A stretch of DNA of 32,484 nucleotides from an uncultured Pelagibacteraceae bacterium (GCA_902515985.1 CABXWY010000012.1:1-32484); one strand, 5' to 3'. Counted from the stretch's first letter, positions 1 through 8,512 are shown. The notes: generated by a model not told the origin, from the sequence alone. Numbers and translations are program-made.

Positions 1-1046
1 TGAACAAAATTGAAATAAATAACGTTTATAAAATTTTTGGCCCTAATCCAAAAAAGATATTGCCGATGGTTCAAGATGGGGCATCGAAAGAAGAGATTTT
101 GGAAAAAACAGGGCATACTGTTGGTCTAGATAATGTGTCCCTTAAAATTGATGAGGGTGAAACTTTCGTATGTATGGGGTTATCTGGCTCAGGAAAATCT
201 ACTTTAATTAGACACATTAATAGATTAATTGACCCGACATCAGGAGTAGTTTCCGTAGAGGGTACTGATGTAATGACTTTAGATAAAAAAAGACTAATAA
301 ATTTTAGAAGACATAAAATGAGTATGGTCTTTCAAAGATTTGGTTTATTTCCACATAAAACAGTTTTAGAGAATGTTGGATATGGACTTGAGGTTCAGGG
401 AAAAAAATTTGAAGATAAAAACAAAGTTGCAATGGAAAAAATAGAAGCCGTAGGCTTAAGTGGATTTGAAAATCAATATCCAAACCAATTATCAGGAGGT
501 ATGCAGCAAAGAGTAGGTTTGGCAAGAGCACTCGCAACTGATACGGATATATTATTGATGGATGAAGCATTTTCAGCTCTTGATCCATTAATCAGAAGTG
601 ATATGCAAAAACAATTATTGGACTTGCAAGGAGAATTAAAAAAAACAATTGTTTTCATTACACATGATTTAGACGAATCTTTAAAACTAGGTGATCACAT
701 AGGTATTTTAAATGGTGGAAGATTAGTTCAGGTAGGAACTCCAATAGAGATAATAATGAAACCAGCTGATGATTATGTTGCGGCCTTTGTAAAAGATGTT
801 AATAGAGCAAAAGTAATTAAAGCAAAGATTATAATGAAATCTATAAGTGAGTCTGATGGTATTGATAAAAATAACACAGTAAAAGTAAATGAGGATCAAT
901 TTTTAGAGGAATTTTTACCGCAAGTTGTTTGTTCTAATGCTAATTGTGAAGTTGTCGATAAAAGTGGAAATGTTAAAGGTTATTTAACTCAGAATGAATT
1001 ATCTAAAGCTTTAGCCAAAGAACACTTAAACGAGGCTATTAAATAA
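1..1046 (+). CDS. proV: Glycine betaine/proline ABC transporter ATP-binding protein (copy 1, lacks first base)
   Basis: Cytoplasmic ATPase of an osmoprotectant (glycine betaine/proline) importer of the OpuAA/ProV family. The frame is open from base 3 (Asn-Lys-Ile-Glu...) and bases 1-2 are 'tg', so the real start is an ATG (or GTG/TTG) whose first base lies just outside the window. That start gives 348 residues, the same length as the paralogue at 12098-13144. A TTG at 60 would cut off the conserved Tyr-Lys-Ile-Phe-Gly N-terminus. In full-length numbering: Walker A GLSGSGKST at 60-68, signature LSGGMQQ at 164-170, Walker B with Asp188-Glu189, H-loop His222. The 80-residue tail is a reduced CBS-like region; long ProV proteins carry two CBS domains. 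Its permease and binding protein are presumably to the left of the window, because copy 2 has its own set. Family assignment is firm; the exact substrate is not shown. Confidence 0.93.
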   Translation, partial: NKIEINNVYKIFGPNPKKILPMVQDGASKEEILEKTGHTVGLDNVSLKIDEGETFVCMGLSGSGKSTLIRHINRLIDPTSGVVSVEGTDVMTLDKKRLINFRRHKMSMVFQRFGLFPHKTVLENVGYGLEVQGKKFEDKNKVAMEKIEAVGLSGFENQYPNQLSGGMQQRVGLARALATDTDILLMDEAFSALDPLIRSDMQKQLLDLQGELKKTIVFITHDLDESLKLGDHIGILNGGRLVQVGTPIEIIMKPADDYVAAFVKDVNRAKVIKAKIIMKSISESDGIDKNNTVKVNEDQFLEEFLPQVVCSNANCEVVDKSGNVKGYLTQNELSKALAKEHLNEAIK

Positions 1047-1055
1047 GAGGCTTAA

Positions 1056-1490
1056 TTAAAGTTTACTTATAAGATCTGGTGCGATTTTTTTAGATTTTCC
1101 GAAAAATTTAAGAGATTTAATTGCTTCTATATTAGATTTATCTCCGCCAACCACTACGAAACCAATCATCCCCATACTTTTATGGGGTGTGCACCAATAA
1201 GCGTAAATACCTGGTACAGTAAAAGTATATTCTGTATCTTTATTCATTTTTGATTTGAATTTTTCTACACCTTCAGGTACTCCACCCTTCATAAACTGAA
1301 CATTGTGACCTTTAGTTGTAGCTTTCCAAAAAACAGTATCGCCGACATTAATATTAACAATTTTTTGTGAATATACCATGCTCTCTTTGCCTTGTTTGTT
1401 AAGCATTTCTATTGTCATATCCTCTGCTAATACAAAGTTTGGAATAAACAGTAATGTTACGTAAATAAGTATTTTGATTAATGATTTCAT
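1056..1490 (-). CDS. Pseudoazurin-like type I copper protein, exported
   Basis: Small periplasmic cupredoxin, probably an electron carrier. Residues 1-22 form a Sec signal peptide (Lys-rich start, hydrophobic core, cleavage after Val-Leu-Ala22). The type I copper ligands are visible: His62 in GHNVQF, then Cys100, His103 and Met108 in the segment CTPHKSMGM. The Cys+3 His and Cys+8 Met spacing is that of pseudoazurin. The 144-residue length also fits, with a Lys-rich tail of about 25 residues after the core. It converges on the ATPase gene ending at 1046 and lies 82 bases downstream of the beta-keto acid cleavage gene. That gap holds a possible promoter for this gene (TTGATA at 1524-1519 and TAAATA at 1502-1497 on the minus strand, 16-base spacer), so it may be transcribed alone. 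The redox partner is not evident nearby. Confidence 0.88.
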   Translation of the reverse strand: MKSLIKILIYVTLLFIPNFVLAEDMTIEMLNKQGKESMVYSQKIVNINVGDTVFWKATTKGHNVQFMKGGVPEGVEKFKSKMNKDTEYTFTVPGIYAYWCTPHKSMGMIGFVVVGGDKSNIEAIKSLKFFGKSKKIAPDLISKL

Positions 1491-1572
1491 GAGACTTATT
1501 TAGTATTAAAATTTAGGATATCAATTTAATTATCAGAGCAAGTTGCCACAGTTAATTTTCTAAATTTCCTAT

Positions 1573-2457
1573 TTAGTTGTGTTTGATCAGTTTTAATTTT
1601 TCTCTCGTTTCCTCAGGAGTCATTATAGATGCACCAAGGTCCTCAACGATCCTTCTAGCCTTTTCAACTAACTGAGCATTTGTTGCTAGCTTTCCTTTTG
1701 AAATATAAAGATTATCTTCAAGTCCAACTCTAGGATTTCCTCCCATTACCACAGTTTGTGCTACATAGGGCATCTCGTTCTTTGATATTGCAAAACCTGA
1801 CCATACGGCTTCTTTCGGCATTATATCTTTCATAGCCTGCATAGCTGATGTAGTTGCTGGCGCTCCCCATGGAATTCCTAGACACATTTGAAACATTGGA
1901 GGATCACTTAATAATCCCTCTTCATAAAGTTGTGCACCGAACCACATATTTCCAAGATCAAATGCTTCAATCTCAGGCTTTACTTTTATTTCTTGTAATC
2001 TCTTCGCAGCTTTCCTTAAATCTCTCGGTGTATTAACTGTGATGACAGATCCATCTCCAAAATTTAAAGTTCCACAATCTAGTGTACATATTTCTGGCAG
2101 AAATTGTTCCGCATTCGCTATTCTCTCCATTACATTTACCATGTCTGTTAACGGTCCAAACTGAAGTGGACTATTCTCGCCAATATCTAAATCTCCACCC
2201 ATACCTGTTGTCAAATTTAAAACTACATCAGTGTCTGATGATCTAATTCTATCAACTACTTCTTTATATAGTTCTAGTCTTCTACTAGGTGTTCCATCTT
2301 CTTCTCTAACATGTACATGAGCTATTGCGGCTCCTGCTTTCGCTGCTTCGATCGCAGATTTAGCAATTTGCTCTGGTGTCTTTGGTAAATCTGGATGCTT
2401 TTTGGCTGTATCTCCTGACCCTGTAACTGCGCATGAAATAAATACTTTATTGTTCAT
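1573..2457 (-). CDS. cdhC: Beta-keto acid cleavage enzyme (BKACE family), candidate dehydrocarnitine cleavage enzyme CdhC
   Basis: BKACE-family enzymes (the 3-keto-5-aminohexanoate cleavage fold) transfer the acyl part of a beta-keto acid to CoA from acetyl-CoA and release acetoacetate. Zinc ligands are visible as His47 and His49 in AHVHVR, with the late conserved Arg243 and Glu247 in NPRVGLEDN. At 294 residues the length is normal. Segments such as EICTLDCGTLNFGDG and CLGIPWGAP resemble the subgroup found in carnitine clusters (CdhC), which converts 3-dehydrocarnitine plus acetyl-CoA to betainyl-CoA and acetoacetate. The substrate subgroup is recalled from family knowledge and has not been searched. 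Support from context: a carnitine dehydrogenase at 27964-28902, a CdhB-like thioesterase at 17334-17804 and betaine transporters lie in the same window. It is divergent from the aldolase gene at 2491 with only 33 bases between starts. Confidence 0.8.
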   Translation of the reverse strand: MNNKVFISCAVTGSGDTAKKHPDLPKTPEQIAKSAIEAAKAGAAIAHVHVREEDGTPSRRLELYKEVVDRIRSSDTDVVLNLTTGMGGDLDIGENSPLQFGPLTDMVNVMERIANAEQFLPEICTLDCGTLNFGDGSVITVNTPRDLRKAAKRLQEIKVKPEIEAFDLGNMWFGAQLYEEGLLSDPPMFQMCLGIPWGAPATTSAMQAMKDIMPKEAVWSGFAISKNEMPYVAQTVVMGGNPRVGLEDNLYISKGKLATNAQLVEKARRIVEDLGASIMTPEETREKLKLIKHN

Positions 2458-2490
2458 AATTTATTAATAATGTAGTTTAATATAATTAAA

Positions 2491-3219
2491 ATGGAAATAA
2501 CAGAGTTAAAAAAGGATTTAGCTGCAACATTTAGATGGGCGGCAAGATTAAATATGAACGAAGGAGTGGCAAATCACTTCAGTGCGTGCGTTCCTGGTTC
2601 CTCTGATGAATTTTTGGTTAATAAATCTGGGATTCATTTTAGTCAAATTAAAGCAAGTGATTTAATTTTGGTAAATAAAGATAATATAGATGAGCTTAAA
2701 AAAAAACCTGATTTAGTAGATGCTACTGCCATTAATATACATGGAACTATTCATCAAAAGGTGCCTCACGCAAAATGTATATTTCATGTTCATTCTAAAT
2801 ACGCCACTGCACTTTCTGCTTTAAAAGATCCTTCTCTTCCTCCAATAGATCAAAATACAATGAGATTTTACAATAGAGTCTCTTTATATAATGAGTATGG
2901 CGGCATGGGTTTTGAAGAGGAGTCTTTAAAAATGGCAGCTGCATTAGGAAATAAACAAAATTTATTAATGGCTAATCATGGAATTCTAACAACAGGTGAA
3001 ACTGTTTCAGATGGTTTTGATGCCTTATACTATTTTGAAAAATCTGCAGAAACATACTTAACAGCTTTGGCAACAGGCAAAGAATTAAATATAGCTTCAC
3101 ATGAAGTTGCTGAGAAAACAGCGCAAGAATGGGCAGACTATCCATCAGATCTTGGAAGAGCTCATTTAGATCAAATTAGAATAATTTTAGATAAAGAGGA
3201 ACCTGAATATCAAAATTAA
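2491..3219 (+). CDS. Class II aldolase/adducin family protein
   Basis: Cytoplasmic metal-dependent lyase or decarboxylase of the class II aldolase/adducin family (relatives: fuculose-1-phosphate aldolase, ribulose-5-phosphate epimerase). The zinc-binding histidines are visible as His99 and His101 in FHVHS and His163 in ANHG. The 242 residues cover a single domain of normal size. It opens a six-gene same-strand operon; the next start is 9 bases after its stop, and the following genes include an aldehyde dehydrogenase that could oxidise an aldehyde released by aldol cleavage. That link is inference. A TATAAT at 2481-2486 is too close to the ATG to be an obvious promoter unless the transcript is leaderless. 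Substrate unknown. Confidence 0.85.
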   Translation: MEITELKKDLAATFRWAARLNMNEGVANHFSACVPGSSDEFLVNKSGIHFSQIKASDLILVNKDNIDELKKKPDLVDATAINIHGTIHQKVPHAKCIFHVHSKYATALSALKDPSLPPIDQNTMRFYNRVSLYNEYGGMGFEEESLKMAAALGNKQNLLMANHGILTTGETVSDGFDALYYFEKSAETYLTALATGKELNIASHEVAEKTAQEWADYPSDLGRAHLDQIRIILDKEEPEYQN

Positions 3220-3228
3220 AGATCTATT

Positions 3229-4662
3229 ATGCAAGATAAAAGAAAATTTTATATTAATGGTAAATGGATTAATCCAATCAAACCAAACGATTTTGATGTA
3301 ATAAATCCATCAACAGAGGAAGTTTGCGCAATAATTTCACTAGGCGGTCATGATGATACTAATTTAGCAGTTAAATCTGCAAAAGATTCTTTTGAGACTT
3401 GGAAAGAAACGTCAAAACAAGAAAGATTAAAATTATTAGAAAAATTATTGGAAATATATAAATCGAGATGGAATGAAATGACTGATGCAATATCAACTGA
3501 ACTTGGCTGTCCTAAAGATTGGTGTTCTGCTAATCAAACAGCATCAGGTGCCGGACACATAGAAGATTTTATTAAAAGATTAAAAGAATTTAATTTTGAA
3601 CCTGGTTTTGACAATGGATCTGTTAACCACATAGTATATGAACCTATTGGGGTATGCGGTCTAATTACTCCATGGAATTGGCCAATAAATCAAATAGCTC
3701 TAAAAGTTATCCCAGCATTAGCCACTGGGTGCACAATGATTTTAAAACCTTCTGAAATTGCACCTCTGTCTGGCATGTTGTTTGCAGAAATGATTCATGA
3801 TGCAGGATTTCCTGCTGGTGTTTTCAATTTAGTTAACGGGGACGGAACTGGTGTCGGCACAGATCTGTCAGGTCATCCTGATGTGGATATGGTTTCTTTT
3901 ACCGGGTCTACTAGAGCAGGAAAGTTAATAACTAAAAATGCAGCTGATACAATTAAAAGAGTTTGTTTAGAGCTTGGAGGTAAAGGTGGAAATATTGTAT
4001 TTGCAGACGCTTATCCGGATGCAGTGAGAGATGGAATTAGAAATATAATGAGTAACTCAGGTCAGTCTTGTGACGCTCCAACTAGAATGTTGGTAGAAAA
4101 ATCTATATATAAAAGGGCAGTTGAAGAAGCAGGTGATGAGGCTAATAAAATTAAAGTAGATCTTGCTTCAAAAGAAGGCGAGCATATTGGTCCGGTCATA
4201 TCTAAAACTCAATTTGATAAAATTCAAAATTTAATAAAAAGTGGAATTGAGGAAGGTGCAACGCTTATCGCAGGAGGACCTGATAAACCAGAAAATTTTA
4301 AAAAAGGGTATTTTATTAAACCAACTGTTTTTACTGATGTAAATAATGATATGCGAATTGCAAAAGAGGAAATTTTTGGTCCAGTATTATCGATAATTCC
4401 TTTTGAAAATGAGGAAGAGGCAATTAAAATAACAAATGATACTGAGTATGGACTTGGGAATTATCTTCAAACCGAAGATGATGAAAAAGCTAAGAGAGTA
4501 TCAAAAAAATTAAGATCAGGAATTGTTTATGTGAACCACAAGCCTGCTGACTCTGGAACACCTTTTGGTGGTTATAGACAATCTGGTAATGGTCGTGAGG
4601 GTGGTACATGGGGTTTACATGAATATTTAGAAGTGAAAACTATTACAGAGTGGAAAAATTAA
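3229..4662 (+). CDS. NAD(P)-dependent aldehyde dehydrogenase
   Basis: Full-length ALDH superfamily enzyme (477 residues) oxidising an aldehyde to a carboxylate. Active-site elements are visible: Asn150 in TPWNWP, Lys173 of the coenzyme pocket (LKPSE), the FTGST loop at 224-228, general base Glu248 in LELGGK, and catalytic Cys281 in SGQSCDAPTR. The C-terminal PFGGYRQSG motif is typical of the family. An Asp follows the catalytic Cys, which differs from the usual betaine-aldehyde or succinate-semialdehyde patterns I know, so no substrate is assigned. It sits between the class II aldolase (9-base gap) and a VOC protein (1-base gap), so the three are co-translated and probably act on the same pathway. 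Confidence 0.92.
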   Translation: MQDKRKFYINGKWINPIKPNDFDVINPSTEEVCAIISLGGHDDTNLAVKSAKDSFETWKETSKQERLKLLEKLLEIYKSRWNEMTDAISTELGCPKDWCSANQTASGAGHIEDFIKRLKEFNFEPGFDNGSVNHIVYEPIGVCGLITPWNWPINQIALKVIPALATGCTMILKPSEIAPLSGMLFAEMIHDAGFPAGVFNLVNGDGTGVGTDLSGHPDVDMVSFTGSTRAGKLITKNAADTIKRVCLELGGKGGNIVFADAYPDAVRDGIRNIMSNSGQSCDAPTRMLVEKSIYKRAVEEAGDEANKIKVDLASKEGEHIGPVISKTQFDKIQNLIKSGIEEGATLIAGGPDKPENFKKGYFIKPTVFTDVNNDMRIAKEEIFGPVLSIIPFENEEEAIKITNDTEYGLGNYLQTEDDEKAKRVSKKLRSGIVYVNHKPADSGTPFGGYRQSGNGREGGTWGLHEYLEVKTITEWKN

Positions 4663-4663
4663 A

Positions 4664-5047
4664 ATGATTGGTTACGTAATGGTTGGAACAAATAATCTTG
4701 AAAAAGCGATTATTTTTTACGATGAGGTTCTTAAAATTATAAATTTACAAAGAAAAGATACTGATGAATTTTGTGCTGGCTACACCCAGAAAGATGGTGA
4801 CGGGTCTATAGAGTTTTATGTTACAAAGCCAGCTAACGCTAAGACCGCAACGTTTGGAAATGGAACACAAGTCTCTTTTATTGTTTCATCTAGGGAAATA
4901 GTCGATAAATTTTATAATACTGGTTTAAAAGCTGGAGGAACTAGCGAAGGAAGTGGCGGGGAAAGACCAGAGGGTTCTGGTGTATATTATTCATATATTC
5001 GAGATTTAGATGGAAACAAAATTTGTGCATTCACAAATAACAAATAA
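4664..5047 (+). CDS. VOC superfamily (glyoxalase/bleomycin-resistance-like) protein
   Basis: Small cytoplasmic protein of the vicinal oxygen chelate fold (127 residues, one beta-alpha-beta-beta-beta pair). It begins with the typical repeat start (GTNNLEKAIIFYDEVL) and ends with the typical YYSYIRDLDGNKICAF element. The first position where many VOC enzymes carry a metal-binding His or Glu is hydrophobic here (GYVMVG), so it may not be a metal-dependent enzyme. Its ATG follows the stop of the aldehyde dehydrogenase by one base, so it belongs to the same operon. Function unknown; possibly isomerisation or detoxification of an intermediate. Confidence 0.82.
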   Translation: MIGYVMVGTNNLEKAIIFYDEVLKIINLQRKDTDEFCAGYTQKDGDGSIEFYVTKPANAKTATFGNGTQVSFIVSSREIVDKFYNTGLKAGGTSEGSGGERPEGSGVYYSYIRDLDGNKICAFTNNK

Positions 5048-5052
5048 ATTAA

Positions 5053-5964
5053 ATGCCATATTCATTAATTGAAGATCGATTAGCTCAAGGCAAAACAATT
5101 ATACTTGATGGTGGTATAGGCGGCGAGCTACAAAAAGTTGGAGCAAAAATAGATGATGGTTTGTGGTGTGGAAGATGTTCTATAGATAGTCCTAATGAAC
5201 TTTTAAAAGTTCATCAAAATTATATTGATGCAGGTGCAGATGTTATTACGACAAATACTTATGCCTCAACTCCCATTTCAATGAAAAAATATGGTTATCA
5301 GGATCTAATTAAAGAGTGTAATTATAAAAGTGTAGAAATTGCAAAAGAAGCAGCCAAAGATAAAGATGTTTCGGTTGCTGGATCTGTTTCAACGTATGGT
5401 TATTTTTATAAAGATGGTACTGAAAAAATGAAACCCTTTTTCAATGAACATTTAAAAATTTTATCTGATGCCGGTGTAGATCTTATAATACTTGAAGCAA
5501 TGTCTTCACAGGCTGATATTGTTGAGACTCTTATTGAGTGTTCGAGTAAAATTAAATTACCTATATGGCTGTCTATATCCTGTGTGTTTAACGAAGATAA
5601 AGAAATCAATCTTGGTTATGATGATGATGTCTCAAAAAATAAACCTCAAATTTATGAAAATTTAAAGGATTCATTAAAAAGGTTTAAGAAATTACACTCA
5701 GGACCAATGCTTGTTGCACATTCTAACATGAGTGTAACTGAAGATGCAGTTAAAATATTTAAAAATAATCTTGATAATACTATCGGTGCCTACCCAAATA
5801 GAGGATATTTTGTAAAACCAGAATGGAAATTTACAGATAAAATTAAACCAGAAGACTATCTTAAAAGTGCGAAAAGTTGGATTAACAGTGGTGCACAGAT
5901 AATTGGTGGATGTTGTGGGATTGGAGTTGATGAAATTAAAGCAATTTCAATTTTAAAAAATTAA
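5053..5964 (+). CDS. Homocysteine S-methyltransferase family protein (betaine-homocysteine methyltransferase-like)
   Basis: Pfam S-methyl_trans family (BHMT/MmuM): methyl transfer from a donor such as glycine betaine or S-methylmethionine to homocysteine. Features: N-terminal LDGGIGGEL at 18-26, ITTNTYAST at 65-73, LEAM at 147-150, and the C-terminal zinc motif GGCCG with Cys287 and Cys288. The third zinc ligand, normally the Cys of a Gly-Val/Ile-Asn-Cys motif, falls in MLVAHSNMS (residues 219-227), where His223 and Ser224 stand instead. Chemistry may therefore differ, or His223 may be the third ligand. The length (303) fits the short BHMT2/MmuM class. It lies 5 bases after the VOC gene and 15 bases before an MsrA gene, which also concerns methionine. 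Family certain, methyl donor not. Confidence 0.82.
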   Translation: MPYSLIEDRLAQGKTIILDGGIGGELQKVGAKIDDGLWCGRCSIDSPNELLKVHQNYIDAGADVITTNTYASTPISMKKYGYQDLIKECNYKSVEIAKEAAKDKDVSVAGSVSTYGYFYKDGTEKMKPFFNEHLKILSDAGVDLIILEAMSSQADIVETLIECSSKIKLPIWLSISCVFNEDKEINLGYDDDVSKNKPQIYENLKDSLKRFKKLHSGPMLVAHSNMSVTEDAVKIFKNNLDNTIGAYPNRGYFVKPEWKFTDKIKPEDYLKSAKSWINSGAQIIGGCCGIGVDEIKAISILKN

Positions 5965-5979
5965 TATAAAATAAGAATT

Positions 5980-6435
5980 GTGAAAACATTTATTGGCGGT
6001 ATTGGCTGTTTTTGGGACGAAACTAAATACAAAGATATTAGTGGAGTAATTTCTACAGAGTGTGGTTACTGTGGGGGCGATGAACCCAACGTAACTTATA
6101 AAGCAGTTTGTGGAGGTGATACTGGTCATATTGAAGTAGTAAAAGTTGAATACGATGAAAAAATTAAATCATACGAAGATATGGTAAGACTTTTTTTTGA
6201 ATTACATGATTCTACACAAGTAAATCGTCAAGGAACATATGTTGGCATTCAATACCGTTCTGAAATTTTTTATAATAATGATGAAGAAAGAAAAATTGCG
6301 GAAAAAGTTTTAAATGAAATGAATAATAAACTTGGTGGGAAAGTATCTACTAAAGTTTCTAAAGAGAAAAATTATTCAAAAGCAGAAAATTATCATCAAA
6401 AATACGAGGAAAATAAGTCTCTTAAATTTGATTAA
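5980..6435 (+). CDS. msrA: Peptide methionine sulfoxide reductase MsrA (short, atypical)
   Basis: MsrA-family protein of 151 residues that reduces the S-epimer of methionine sulfoxide. It starts with GTG immediately at the core domain, with no signal peptide, so it is cytoplasmic. Catalytic Cys10 lies in GCFW. The usual GCFWxxE spacing is one residue shorter (Glu14 instead of position 15), and the canonical GYAGG is GYCGG, giving extra cysteines at 28, 31 and 44. Conserved DTGHIEVV (47-54), NRQGTYVG and YRSEIFY segments are present. The altered motif suggests a divergent MsrA subgroup, possibly acting on a free metabolite sulfoxide; that is inference. It is fifth in the operon, after the homocysteine methyltransferase-like gene. 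A second, canonical MsrA is at 26132-26708. Confidence 0.85.
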   Translation: MKTFIGGIGCFWDETKYKDISGVISTECGYCGGDEPNVTYKAVCGGDTGHIEVVKVEYDEKIKSYEDMVRLFFELHDSTQVNRQGTYVGIQYRSEIFYNNDEERKIAEKVLNEMNNKLGGKVSTKVSKEKNYSKAENYHQKYEENKSLKFD

Positions 6436-6449
6436 AATTAAGTTTTAAT

Positions 6450-7607
6450 TTGAAAAAAATAATTTCATATAAAAATCCAGAACTTGCTACAGTTAAAGAT
6501 AATAAAGCTTTGTGGAACCTTCCTAAAACCAGGAGATATGGTTATAGAAATCTTCATAAAATAAATAGATATGGATTATTTTTAAGATCTGACTTGGTGT
6601 TAAAACTTGAAGTAAAGCCAAAAACAAAAATTAGTCAAATCCCGCTCGTGAAAAAAATGATTAAAAATAAATATTTTTGTTCATTAATAGTTGGAAATAA
6701 TCAAAAAATTCTATTTGAAAAATATGCAAATGACTTTGCAAAGGACCAACCTCAAACAATAATGTCTATAACAAAGATGTTTGTTAATCTTTTTGTGGGA
6801 GAATTAGTCAAGAGTAAATCTTTAAATTTAAATCAAAAAGTCTCATTTTATCTACCCAAAATTGGTAGTGGGTATGCAAACGCAAAAGTAAAAGATGTAT
6901 TAAATATGAATATCATAAATGCATATACAGAAGATTATACAAAAGCTCGTTCTTCGTCTTTTTTACACGAACCTGTTGGTGGTTGGCGACTTCCAATAAA
7001 TAGAGATGTACATTTAAGCCAAGAAGAATTTTTAAATACTATAAAATCTAAAAAAAACCGTGATTTAAAAAATTCAACAGATATGGCTTTTTATAAATCC
7101 GCAAACACTGATGTAATTGGATTAATAATTGAAAAGGTAAGTGGTAAATCATTAAGACATTGGATGTTAAAAGCAGTTGAAGCAGCAGGTTTTGAAGATG
7201 GACTTTATATTGCATCTGATAGATATGGTATGCCGTGGATGTCAGGTGGAGGCTGTTTAATAACAAGAGACTTTTTACGAATGGGTCTTTTATTTGCAAG
7301 AAAAGGGAAAGGTGTAGGAAATAGGAAAATAGGCTCATCTTCTTTTTTAGATCAAACTATAAAAAAAGTTGGTCCAAAGTATATGAATTTATCAATAAAT
7401 AAATATTTGTATTACTCTAACTCAACTATGGTTTCTGGAAATATGGTGGGACACTCTGGATACGGTGGTCAATTTTTAGCTACTAATCTTAAAACAGGTA
7501 ATGTTGCAGCTTTCTTTTCGGTTTTGGAAACGAAATCTGCAACAAAAAATAATTATAAGATAGATATGATTAATATGTTGATTGATTTAGTTAATAATAA
7601 ATATTAA
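6450..7607 (+). CDS. Serine hydrolase of the beta-lactamase (class C / PBP-like) family
   Basis: Penicillin-binding-protein-like serine hydrolase (Pfam Beta-lactamase). The catalytic SxxK motif is Ser106-Ile-Thr-Lys109, the second motif is Tyr215-Lys-Ser within FYKSAN, and the third is His335-Ser-Gly337 (HSG in place of KTG), as in esterase- or amidase-type members. No signal peptide is seen, so it is probably a cytoplasmic esterase or amidase rather than a resistance enzyme. The start is TTG at 6450, 14 bases after the MsrA stop; no clear Shine-Dalgarno sequence decides it, and the first 60 residues are poorly conserved in character. Last gene of the operon; its TAA overlaps the stop of the convergent permease gene by 4 bases. 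Confidence 0.85.
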   Translation: MKKIISYKNPELATVKDNKALWNLPKTRRYGYRNLHKINRYGLFLRSDLVLKLEVKPKTKISQIPLVKKMIKNKYFCSLIVGNNQKILFEKYANDFAKDQPQTIMSITKMFVNLFVGELVKSKSLNLNQKVSFYLPKIGSGYANAKVKDVLNMNIINAYTEDYTKARSSSFLHEPVGGWRLPINRDVHLSQEEFLNTIKSKKNRDLKNSTDMAFYKSANTDVIGLIIEKVSGKSLRHWMLKAVEAAGFEDGLYIASDRYGMPWMSGGGCLITRDFLRMGLLFARKGKGVGNRKIGSSSFLDQTIKKVGPKYMNLSINKYLYYSNSTMVSGNMVGHSGYGGQFLATNLKTGNVAAFFSVLETKSATKNNYKIDMINMLIDLVNNKY

Positions 7608-8509
7608 CCAGCAGTTTTTTGTTCTTCTTTAGGAGAGAGCACTACAGCTAAGATTCCACCAAAAATAATCATCGAACTTCCAATTATTTCTCTCCAACCA
7701 AAAGGTTCATCAGTTAAAATACTCGAACTTACAACTCCAACTACGATTTCTGTTAAAAAAAGAATTGAGCATAATCCTGCACCTAATTTGCTAGGTGCCC
7801 AAAGAATGACAATACCTGTAGGAATGAAGTAAAATACTGACAATATAACTAAGAACGTAGCCATTGGAATAAAAGATTCGATTGGTGGAGCTTCGCCCAA
7901 ATAATCGACTAATAAAAATCCAGCCATTATATTGAATAATGATCCATAAAAGAAAAATGAAAATATAATTGGAAATACTCCATCAGTTTTAACAACTTCA
8001 AGTCTGATCATTCCTCCTGCAAATATTGCACCTCCAATTAATGCTATCCAATCTCCAGCATTTTGAGGTAAAGGTATAATTGTATTTTTACTAAAAACTA
8101 CCCATAACCCAGCTAGGGCTAAAGTAAGTGTAACAGCTCTTTCCCAGCCTGGTCGTTTTTTTAAAAATAAAATTTCAAATATTGTTGTCCAAATAGGTGT
8201 CATATAAAAAAGTATTAAGGCTCTTATGACATCTGTTAATAAAAAACTTAAAGCATAACAAATAAAACCACCACCAACCAAAAATCCTGTTAGGGGCAAC
8301 TCAAAACCACTTCCTCTTTTTTTATAAACTCTCCAGAGTGCAATTGGTAATAACAACATAAATCCAATTATCATCTGACCGATTGTTCCCCAACCACCAG
8401 TTAATCCTCCAGCTTCTAAAGTACGTTGAGGCAACCAATAAATTCCCCATGCACCAGCAGAAATAGCTAAAGCAAGTGCAATTTTGAAATGATGAGGATG
8501 TCTAGACAT
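7604..8509 (-). CDS. DMT superfamily (EamA) permease
   Basis: Inner-membrane transporter of 301 residues with about ten hydrophobic segments arranged as two EamA halves. Recognisable elements are the Gly/Trp-rich first helix (AGAWGIYWLPQ), the end of the first half FYMTPIWTTIFEILFLKKRPG and the corresponding TEIVVGVVSSSILTDEPFGWREIIG in the second. It differs from the other two EamA proteins in this window (11165-12097 and 17846-18793), which resemble each other. It is the last gene of the minus-strand operon with the Fe-alcohol dehydrogenase and amidase (3-base gap to the amidase). It may export or import a substrate or product of those enzymes; the substrate cannot be read from the sequence. 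Confidence 0.88.
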   Translation of the reverse strand: MSRHPHHFKIALALAISAGAWGIYWLPQRTLEAGGLTGGWGTIGQMIIGFMLLLPIALWRVYKKRGSGFELPLTGFLVGGGFICYALSFLLTDVIRALILFYMTPIWTTIFEILFLKKRPGWERAVTLTLALAGLWVVFSKNTIIPLPQNAGDWIALIGGAIFAGGMIRLEVVKTDGVFPIIFSFFFYGSLFNIMAGFLLVDYLGEAPPIESFIPMATFLVILSVFYFIPTGIVILWAPSKLGAGLCSILFLTEIVVGVVSSSILTDEPFGWREIIGSSMIIFGGILAVVLSPKEEQKTAG

Positions 8510-8512
8510 TAA

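Noticed and set aside
304-658. Minus-strand open frames inside the betaine ATPase gene (and similar ones opposite other genes)
   Set aside because: They lie opposite strongly conserved coding sequence, show no family features and are explained by AT-rich codon shadows.
2481-2486. TATAAT as -10 box of the aldolase operon
   Set aside because: It is only four bases before the ATG; it would require a leaderless transcript and no convincing -35 was found.
6450-7607. Antibiotic-resistance beta-lactamase
   Set aside because: No signal peptide, and an HSG third motif; more like a cytoplasmic esterase or amidase.
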